Positions 33,270 through 38,547 of a stretch of DNA of 38,547 nucleotides are shown in pieces. Position 1 is the first letter of the stretch. Each line of letters begins with the position of its first letter. The DNA is from CAITWF01 sp038231575 (lineage in GTDB: Bacteria; Verrucomicrobiota; Verrucomicrobiia; Opitutales; Opitutaceae), in the NCBI GenBank assembly GCA_038231575.1, contig JBBRLB010000051.1, forward strand, positions 1 to 38,547, given 5' to 3'. The notes under the pieces are model-generated. The model searched no databases. It saw only the letters and a program-made list of their open reading frames with translations, and was not told the DNA's origin. A program made the position numbers and the translations under genes.

Positions 33270-34583
33270 TCAGCCTTTGAGGTTTTTCACGGCGAAGCTC
33301 TTCGCGTAGGTTTCGGGATCGGCGGGGTTGAAGACCGCGCCGTCGAAGAGCGTTTCCGGGGAGTTATCGAGGCCGGCGTGGGCGTAGCCGATTTCCTTCA
33401 TCGCCTCCTCGTAGAGGTCGGCGCGCATGACGCGCTTCGCGATGCCTTCGTAGTCCGGCGCGCCGGTCGTCATGCCCCAGCGGCGATATTGCGAGAGGAA
33501 CCACTTCGCGAATTTCGGCTGCGGGTAATTGCAGTTGCGCGCGCTGAACGACATGAAGTTTTGATCCTCCTTCAGGCGGCCGTCGCCGTAGTTGTAGTGG
33601 CCCTGGAGGCGGCCGAGGATGATCTTGGCGTCGCAGTTGATGTAGGTCGCCTTCGAGACGATGTCGCACTGCTCGGGGCGGTTGTTCATGTCGTCGAGCC
33701 AGACGCTCGCTTCGTGCAGCGCCTTGAGGACGGCCTTGACGGTCTTCGGATTTTTTTCCGCGAACTCTTCCGTGAACGCGCAAACTTTTTCCGGGTGATC
33801 CTTCCACATGTCCTGGGTGGAGACGGACGTGTAGCCAATGTTGTCGGCGATGGCGCGGGCGCCCCAGGGCTCACCGACGCAGAAGCCGTCCATCTTGCCG
33901 ATCTTCATGTTGGAGACCATCTGCGCGGGTGGGACGACGATGAGGTTGATGTCCTTGTCGGGATTGATGCCGCCGGCGCCGAGGTAATAACGCATCCACA
34001 TCGCATGCGTGCCGGGCGGAAACGTCTGCGCGAACGTGAGCGGCTCGCCGAGCTTCAGCGCCTGATCGACGAAGGGCTTGATCGCTTTCGGGTCGGCGGC
34101 GATTTTGCCTTTCCACTCGGTCTTGAGCGAGATCGACTGGCCGTTGCGATTCAACAGCCACGGGGCGATCATGGGTTTTTTCGGTGAGCCGAGCAGGCCC
34201 ATCGTCGAGGCGAGGGGCATGCCGATGAGCATGTGCGTGGCCTGAATGGAGCCGGAGGAAAGGTTGTCGCGGATGGCGGCCCAGTTGGCGCCCTTCGTTA
34301 CGGTGGCGTTGATGCCGTATTTTTTGAAAAACCCTTTTTCGTGCGCGATGACGATGGGCGAACAATCGGTCAGCGCGATCATGCCGAAGTTGAGATTCGG
34401 CGTCTCGGGGGCGTCGCTCGCGGCGCCGGCGGTCGCGGCCCACGCGCGGTTGCCGAGGGCGGACCAGAGCGCGACGGTGCCGACACCCGCGGCGGCGCGG
34501 GAGAGGAACTGGCGGCGGTTGAGTAAAGCGGCGGCCGGGTTAGTGGGCAGCCCCGCGGAGGTCTGGCGATGTGGTGAGTTCAT
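33270..34583 (-). CDS. nrtA: Nitrate ABC transporter substrate-binding protein, Tat-exported
   Basis: This 437-residue binding protein captures nitrate or nitrite in the periplasm. The N-terminus has a twin-arginine signal (NRRQFLSRAAAGVGTVALW, with cleavage likely after AWA). The mature part has family motifs FGMIALTDCSPIVIAHEKGFF, KGANWAAIRDNLSSG, VVPPAQMVSNMKIGKMDGFCVGEPW. ATG 34583 was chosen (MNSPHRQ); an in-frame ATG at 34607 would add 8 residues. Either start lies inside the 3' end of the NasS-like gene, with an overlap of 44 bp or 68 bp. No lipoprotein Cys is present, so it is free in the periplasm. Confidence 0.92.
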   Translation of the reverse strand: MNSPHRQTSAGLPTNPAAALLNRRQFLSRAAAGVGTVALWSALGNRAWAATAGAASDAPETPNLNFGMIALTDCSPIVIAHEKGFFKKYGINATVTKGANWAAIRDNLSSGSIQATHMLIGMPLASTMGLLGSPKKPMIAPWLLNRNGQSISLKTEWKGKIAADPKAIKPFVDQALKLGEPLTFAQTFPPGTHAMWMRYYLGAGGINPDKDINLIVVPPAQMVSNMKIGKMDGFCVGEPWGARAIADNIGYTSVSTQDMWKDHPEKVCAFTEEFAEKNPKTVKAVLKALHEASVWLDDMNNRPEQCDIVSKATYINCDAKIILGRLQGHYNYGDGRLKEDQNFMSFSARNCNYPQPKFAKWFLSQYRRWGMTTGAPDYEGIAKRVMRADLYEEAMKEIGYAHAGLDNSPETLFDGAVFNPADPETYAKSFAVKNLKG

Positions 34584-35643
34584 GGAGTGGGTGTTGGTGG
34601 AGGGCATCGCGATGGAGGTCTTCGCGAAACAGACGGCGGGGTAACTCAGGATCACTGGCAGCAGCTGGGGAAAGGAGACCGGCGGCACCGAGCGCGCGCT
34701 GGATCGCGGCGGCCTTGGCGGCGGTGGGGAGATTGGCGTCGCCGCGGTGGAACACGTGAAAGTCCGGCACGCTCTCCACGCGATCATGGCCGCACGCGAA
34801 TTTGCCCAGCAGCGCGGGCGCGATGACGCGAGCGGAGAGATTCAAGTAACGCGCCTCCGCCAGGAGTTGCGCGAGCGGTTCGCGGTTCTGCGGCTCGTCG
34901 CACCACGCGCCGGCCTCGGTGAGCGCGGAGATGAGCGCGGCGTGTTCGTCGGCGTGGGATTCGGCGAAGCGGCGCGTGACGAGGAGCACTTTCTCGACGT
35001 GGCCGGGCGACTGGGCGGCGCTCCAGGTGGGACACCAGCCGGCGCCTTCGCGGACGGCGAGGGTGTTCCAGGGTTCGCCGGCGCAATAGCCGTCGATGGT
35101 GCCGGCGGCGAGGTTGCGGAACATCTGCGCGGGTGGCACGACGACGATGCGCACATCGCGCTCGGGCTCGAGGCCGGCGGCGCGCAGCCACTCGAGCAGC
35201 AGCAGGTGGTGCGAGGAAAACCGAAACACGACGCCGAACGTGAGCGGGTGGCGCACGCGCTGCGTGCGGGCGTAGTGGCGCAGCGATGCGCCGTCGCGCA
35301 CGCCGGCGTCCCACAGCGCGGTCGAAAAGGTCAGCGCGTTGCCCTGCAAGCTGAGCACGAGGGCGGTGAGCACCTCGCACGGCGGGCAGCCGAGGCCCAG
35401 TTGCGCGGACCAGAGCATCGGCGCGGGGGCGTGGGCGGCGTCAAGTTCGCCGTAGATGATTTTTTCCCTGATCGTGGCCCAGCCAATTTCGCGGCGCAGC
35501 TCGACGTTCAGCTGACGCCGCGTGAAGAGGCCCAAGTGCTCGGCGACGACGAAAGGCGCGGCGTCCGTGAGGGCGAGAAAGCCGATGCGTAATTGTTTCG
35601 GACGAGTGACGGAAGCGGGCGTTTTACCGGGAACGGAAGGCAT
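34540..35643 (-). CDS. NasS-like nitrate/nitrite-binding protein without signal peptide
   Basis: This 367-residue protein is homologous to NrtA: LRIGFLALTDAAPFVVAEHLGLF, GWATIREKIIYGELDAAHAPAPM, VVPPAQMFRNLAAGTIDGYCAGEPW and CDEPQNREPLAQLL. It lacks any signal peptide or membrane segment, so it should stay in the cytoplasm. That combination is typical of NasS, the sensor that holds the antiterminator NasT until nitrate or nitrite binds. No nasT gene is in the window. It is the first gene of the minus-strand array, divergent from a LysR regulator, and overlaps nrtA by 44 bp. An alternative is a co-sensor for that regulator. Confidence 0.8.
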   Translation of the reverse strand: MPSVPGKTPASVTRPKQLRIGFLALTDAAPFVVAEHLGLFTRRQLNVELRREIGWATIREKIIYGELDAAHAPAPMLWSAQLGLGCPPCEVLTALVLSLQGNALTFSTALWDAGVRDGASLRHYARTQRVRHPLTFGVVFRFSSHHLLLLEWLRAAGLEPERDVRIVVVPPAQMFRNLAAGTIDGYCAGEPWNTLAVREGAGWCPTWSAAQSPGHVEKVLLVTRRFAESHADEHAALISALTEAGAWCDEPQNREPLAQLLAEARYLNLSARVIAPALLGKFACGHDRVESVPDFHVFHRGDANLPTAAKAAAIQRALGAAGLLSPAAASDPELPRRLFREDLHRDALHQHPLHELTTSPDLRGAAH

Positions 35644-35679
35644 CGGGTTGATGCGAGGTATGAGCCGCCGCTGTGCCAG

Positions 35680-35696
35680 CGCGCCTGCGTGGCGCG
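35680..35696. promoter_or_regulatory. GC palindrome in the nasS/lysR divergent region
   Basis: CGCGCC-tgcgt-GGCGCG is a perfect 6-bp inverted repeat with a 5-bp centre, located between the divergent starts at 35643 and 35745. It may be an operator or a leader hairpin of the nas message. Confidence 0.45.
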
Positions 35697-35715
35697 ATTA
35701 CTGCTTCTCAAACAT

Positions 35716-35732
35716 TTCATCGCACGAATGAA
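35716..35732. promoter_or_regulatory. LysR-type palindrome before the regulator gene
   Basis: TTCAT-cgcacga-ATGAA (5-bp arms, 7-bp centre) ends 12 bp before the LysR start. AT-rich dyads of this kind in a divergent region are typical autoregulatory LysR sites. The arms do not fit the T-N11-A spacing exactly. Confidence 0.5.
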
Positions 35733-35744
35733 GTTCCCTCATCC

Positions 35745-36680
35745 ATGAAACCGACGCTCGACAGTCGGCAGCTCCACGCCTTCTCCGCCCTCGCCCGGCG
35801 GGGCAGCTTCACGCTCGCGGCGAAGGATTTATTCCTCACGCAGTCCGCCGTGAGCCATGCGATCAAGGCCCTGGAAGACGACCTCGGCACCCGTTTGGTC
35901 GATCGGGTGGGGCGGCGCGTGCTGCTGACGCAGGCGGGGGAGCAATTTTTGCGTCACACGGAAAAAATCCTGCGCGAGATGGAGCTGGCGCGCGCGGGGC
36001 TCGACACGCTGTCGAAATGGGGCCACGGGCGGCTGCGGGTGGGCGCCAGCACGACGGCTTGCCAGCATATTTTGCCGACCGTGCTGCGCGAATTCCGCCA
36101 GAGCTATCCGAAATGCGTCATCCGCATCGAGCCCGGGGATCATGGTGCGCAAGTCGACCTGTTGCGCGGCGGTCATGTGGATCTGGCGTTCGTGCTCGAG
36201 TCGTCGACGCAGGCGCAGAATGAATTTTCCTTCGTGTCGCTGTTTCACGACGAGCTGCGGTTCCTCGTGTCGCCGCTCCACCCGTGGGCGAAGCTGGGCC
36301 GCGCCCCGCGCGAATCGATCGAGGCGGAGACGCTCATCCTCTATAATAAATCAAGCCACACCTTCCGGCTCGTGAACGAATATTTCCGCGAGGAAAAAAT
36401 CCCGCTGAGCAATGTGATCGAGCTCGGCAGTATGGAGGCGATCAAGGAGTTGGTGAAAATCGGCATCGGCGCCGGCGTGATCGCGCCGTGGATCGCCAAG
36501 GAAGAACTCGAGAGCGGCTCGCTGGTGGCGCTGCCCCTCGGACCGCGCAAATTGAAACGCCACTGGGGCATCGCGCATCTGAAGGGCCGCCGGCTCGCGC
36601 TGGCGGAGGAAACATTTATCGGCCTGTGCGAGTCGGTGACCGAATCGCTCGGCCTCACCGCGCCGCGGGCGGTGGCGTGA
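35745..36680 (+). CDS. LysR-type transcriptional regulator
   Basis: This 311-residue DNA-binding regulator has an N-terminal winged helix-turn-helix (RQLHAFSALARRGSFTLAA, LTQSAVSHAIKALEDDLGTRL, about 8-65) and a C-terminal effector-binding domain (RLRVGASTTACQHILPTVL, LASVFHDELRF-like segment, GIGAGVIAPWIAKEEL). It resembles the CbbR/NtcB/CysB-like branch of the family by general sequence. The ATG at 35745 was chosen; the longer frame begins in the promoter. It is divergent from the nas array and lies two genes from cysE, so it is the best local candidate for control by nitrate, nitrite or a sulfur metabolite. The effector cannot be told from sequence. Confidence 0.9.
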   Translation: MKPTLDSRQLHAFSALARRGSFTLAAKDLFLTQSAVSHAIKALEDDLGTRLVDRVGRRVLLTQAGEQFLRHTEKILREMELARAGLDTLSKWGHGRLRVGASTTACQHILPTVLREFRQSYPKCVIRIEPGDHGAQVDLLRGGHVDLAFVLESSTQAQNEFSFVSLFHDELRFLVSPLHPWAKLGRAPRESIEAETLILYNKSSHTFRLVNEYFREEKIPLSNVIELGSMEAIKELVKIGIGAGVIAPWIAKEELESGSLVALPLGPRKLKRHWGIAHLKGRRLALAEETFIGLCESVTESLGLTAPRAVA

Positions 36681-36740
36681 GGGAACGCGTGTCGGCTGGT
36701 TCGATGCTAATCGAGCGCGTAATTCTTTTGGACCAACCAA

Positions 36741-37676
36741 TCAAATTTGCCACTCACCCATCGGCACGTCGCCACTACCGTGACCGACGAGGGTTTCGTT
36801 TTTGCGCCGCGAGCGGACGACGACGCTGTCGCCCTTGAAGAGCGCGACCGAATCAGCCGGGATCGATTTCATCAGCCAGACGTTGGAGCCGATGATCGAA
36901 CGCGCGCCGACGGAAGTGTCACCGCCGAGGACCGTCGCGTGCGCGTAGATCGTCACGTGGTCGCCGATGTCGGGGTGGCGTTTCACGCCTTTCACGGGTT
37001 GGCCATGCTCGTCCATCTCGAACGATTTCGCGCCGAGCGTGACGCCCTGATAGAGTTTGACGTGCGAGCCGACGGTGGCGGTTTCGCCGATGACGACGCC
37101 GGTGCCGTGATCGATGAAGAAGTGATCGCCGAGACGCGCGCCCGGATGGATGTCGCAGCCGGTGCGCTCGTGGCCGTATTCGGTGAGCATGCGCGGGAGC
37201 AGCGGCACGCCGAGGTGATAGAGCATGTGCGCGAGGCGCTGGAGGGAAATCACGAGCACGCAGGGATACGCCACGATAATTTCCTCGACGCTGCGCGCGG
37301 CTGGATCGCCCTGGTAGGCGGCGACGACGTCGGTCTGGACGAGTTTGCGCAGTGCGGGAAACTGCGCGAGAAACGTCGTTGTGCGCTCGCGGGCCTGCGC
37401 GGCGGGTTTCTCGATTTTCGCGAAGTGGAGGCATTTTTCGATTTCAGCGACGAGCCGGTGATCGAGTTTCGCGAGCAATTGCGCGACGTGGGCGGGTAGG
37501 GCCTTTTCCGTGAGGCCTTTTTCCTCAAAGTAACCGGGAAACAGCAGGTGCATGCAGTCGGCGGCGAGCTGGTTGACCGAAGTCTGCGAGGGGAGATTGA
37601 CGCCGTCGACGTGATTGATGCCGCCGTCGCTGCGATAGGAAGCGAGGAGGGCTTGCTGGAGATCGTCGAGGTTCAT
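36741..37676 (-). CDS. cysE: Serine O-acetyltransferase
   Basis: This enzyme makes O-acetylserine from serine and acetyl-CoA; O-acetylserine accepts the sulfide produced by CysI. It has 311 residues. An N-terminal helical domain (~1-170) is followed by left-handed beta-helix hexapeptide repeats: DIHPGARLGDHFFIDHGTGVVIGETATVG, VKLYQGVTLGAKSF, VTIYAHATVLGGD, IIGSNVWLMKSIPADS. The catalytic His in the FIDHGTG region is present. ATG 37676 (MNLDDLQQ) was chosen; the longer frame is in the promoter. The long N-terminal domain resembles the SatA/EpsC-type variant of larger size. It is separated from the main array by the LysR gene, on the same strand as the array. Confidence 0.93.
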   Translation of the reverse strand: MNLDDLQQALLASYRSDGGINHVDGVNLPSQTSVNQLAADCMHLLFPGYFEEKGLTEKALPAHVAQLLAKLDHRLVAEIEKCLHFAKIEKPAAQARERTTTFLAQFPALRKLVQTDVVAAYQGDPAARSVEEIIVAYPCVLVISLQRLAHMLYHLGVPLLPRMLTEYGHERTGCDIHPGARLGDHFFIDHGTGVVIGETATVGSHVKLYQGVTLGAKSFEMDEHGQPVKGVKRHPDIGDHVTIYAHATVLGGDTSVGARSIIGSNVWLMKSIPADSVALFKGDSVVVRSRRKNETLVGHGSGDVPMGEWQI

Positions 37677-37861
37677 GGGGCGCGGGCCAGCGAGCGAAAG
37701 AGAAACGGACGGAGGCACGCGAGCCTGAATCGTGACAGCGGCGGCCCCGTGGCGGCGAAAGGGTTGCGGCGGGATCGCGGCGATTTGGAACAAGCGACGC
37801 CGGAATGTGACGATTAAACGCGTGAACTCGCGAAGTCCGTCATCGACAAACCCCGAACGAG

Positions 37862-37891
37862 TTGTTCACCTTTGTTCACAAGATATCCACA
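37862..37891 (+). promoter_or_regulatory. Three phased DnaA-box-like 9-mers upstream of the PIN-PhoH gene
   Basis: TTGTTCACC (37862-37870), TTGTTCACA (37872-37880) and ATATCCACA (37883-37891) lie 10 and 11 bp apart. The second and third each differ by one base from the TTATNCACA consensus, the first by two. They sit just before the ATG at 37894. Confidence 0.4.
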
Positions 37892-37893
37892 CG

Positions 37894-38547
37894 ATGGAAA
37901 ACCTTCGCGGGGCGAACGCCCCAACTTCGCGGATGAGGGTTACGGCCAAGGTGAAGACGTTTGTGCTCGATACGAACGTTCTCCTGCACGACCCCCAGTC
38001 TATTTTTAAATTCGAGGATAACAACCTCGCCATTCCCGTGGAGGTGCTCGAGGAACTCGACTCCATCAAGGGCGAGCAGTCCACGGAGCGCGGCCGCAGT
38101 GCGCGGCGCGTGCACCGGATCCTGCAGGAGTTGCTGCCCGATTCGCGCTCGATGCACGAAGGCGTTGAGTTGGTGACCGGCGGCACGCTCTCGATCATCA
38201 TTAATCCCTATCTCGCGGAGCCTGGCCGGAAGTCCCCCGCGATGGATCGCCTGCGCGCGATTTTACCGGACCTCACGAAGAAGGACAACCGCATCATCGC
38301 CGCGGCGCTGTTCGTGCAGGAGCGGTATGCGCCGCCGACGATTCTGGTGACGAAGGACGTCAACGTGCAGCTCAAGGCGCGCGCCGTGGGCCTCGAGTCG
38401 GAAGATTATCTCAACGACAAGGTGCCGGAGACCGACGAGGAGGCGAGCTACGCGGAAGTCGCGATTAATGTCTACGAGATGCAGCGTTTCTGTTCGGAAG
38501 GTTTGTTCGAAGTCGACGCTGCGATCGCGAAGCCGCTTTCGCTCAAT
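37894..38547 (+). CDS. PIN domain-containing PhoH-family ATPase, N-terminal part (3' partial)
   Basis: The frame runs to the window end (218 codons). After a short leader it reads KTFVLDTNVLLHDPQSIFKF, the PIN nuclease start with its first acidic residue. VEVLEELDSIKG and the conserved TKKDNRIIAAALFVQ (Asp) and ILVTKDVNVQLKARA follow, giving the usual acidic PIN active-site pattern. In this family the PIN domain precedes a PhoH-type ATPase domain, which would lie outside the window. Starts at 37894, 37933 (MRVTAK) or a GTG just before KTFVLDTN are all possible; 37894 is the longest. It probably acts on RNA. It is divergent from cysE across a 217-bp region. Confidence 0.85.
   Translation, partial: MENLRGANAPTSRMRVTAKVKTFVLDTNVLLHDPQSIFKFEDNNLAIPVEVLEELDSIKGEQSTERGRSARRVHRILQELLPDSRSMHEGVELVTGGTLSIIINPYLAEPGRKSPAMDRLRAILPDLTKKDNRIIAAALFVQERYAPPTILVTKDVNVQLKARAVGLESEDYLNDKVPETDEEASYAEVAINVYEMQRFCSEGLFEVDAAIAKPLSLN

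Noticed and set aside
37862..37891. Replication origin
   Set aside because: Only three weak DnaA-box-like sites, no AT-rich unwinding element and no dnaA/dnaN/gidA-type neighbours.
1..38547. tRNA, rRNA, transposase or prophage genes
   Set aside because: I looked for cloverleaf-like sequence, rRNA signatures and IS or phage proteins and saw none in the window.

Overview
The window looks like chromosomal DNA from a GC-rich, Gram-negative bacterium of the Opitutaceae/Verrucomicrobiota type. This placement rests on three things: a giant autotransporter-type beta-strand repeat protein ending in a PEP-CTERM sorting signal, an outer-membrane porin, and gene family content that I recognise from that group. 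It has not been checked by any search.

Layout. Positions 1-8031 (+) hold the 3' part of the giant PEP-CTERM repeat protein. It overlaps tail-to-tail with a TPR-like membrane protein (7977-9452, -). A membrane-anchored coiled-coil protein (9693-10505, -) and a small unknown protein (10628-10936, +) follow, and a dense hairpin/terminator block lies at 10997-11132. From 35643 down to 11146 every gene is on the minus strand, forming one roughly 24.5-kb nitrogen and sulfur assimilation array. In transcription order it reads: NasS-like sensor, nrtA, nrtB, nrtC, nrtD, outer-membrane porin, narK, PP2C-kinase fusion, nirA, cysJ-like diflavin reductase, DmsB-DmsC fusion, nasA, a tiny poly-cysteine ORF, cysH, cysD, cysNC, cobA, cbiX, cysI. 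A LysR-type regulator (35745-36680, +) is divergent from the array. Beyond it lie cysE (37676-36741, -) and the start of a PIN-PhoH type ATPase (37894 to the window end, +).

How the genes work together. Nitrate would cross the outer membrane through the porin and enter the cytoplasm by NrtABCD or NarK. NasA reduces it to nitrite, apparently fed by a fused FeS/membrane-anchor subunit, and NirA reduces nitrite to ammonium. Sulfate is activated by CysD/CysNC, reduced to sulfite by CysH and to sulfide by CysI. CysE makes O-acetylserine, the sulfide acceptor. CobA and CbiX supply part of the siroheme pathway needed by both NirA and CysI. The only CysJ-type reductase sits beside NirA and may serve both hemoproteins.

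Most interesting object. Between nasA and cysH is an unlisted 46-codon ORF (18377-18237, -) ending in VACACACCCCCCD-stop. Its ATG overlaps the nasA stop codon and its stop lies 3 nt before the cysH ATG. It has the form of a cysteine-sensing leader peptide placed at the junction between the nitrogen and sulfur halves of the array. Other points of note are an N-terminal motif shared by NirA and its flavoprotein neighbour, a signal-less NasS-like protein with no NasT in view, a CbiX whose N-terminal half has lost its usual histidines, and palindromic repeats at operon junctions.
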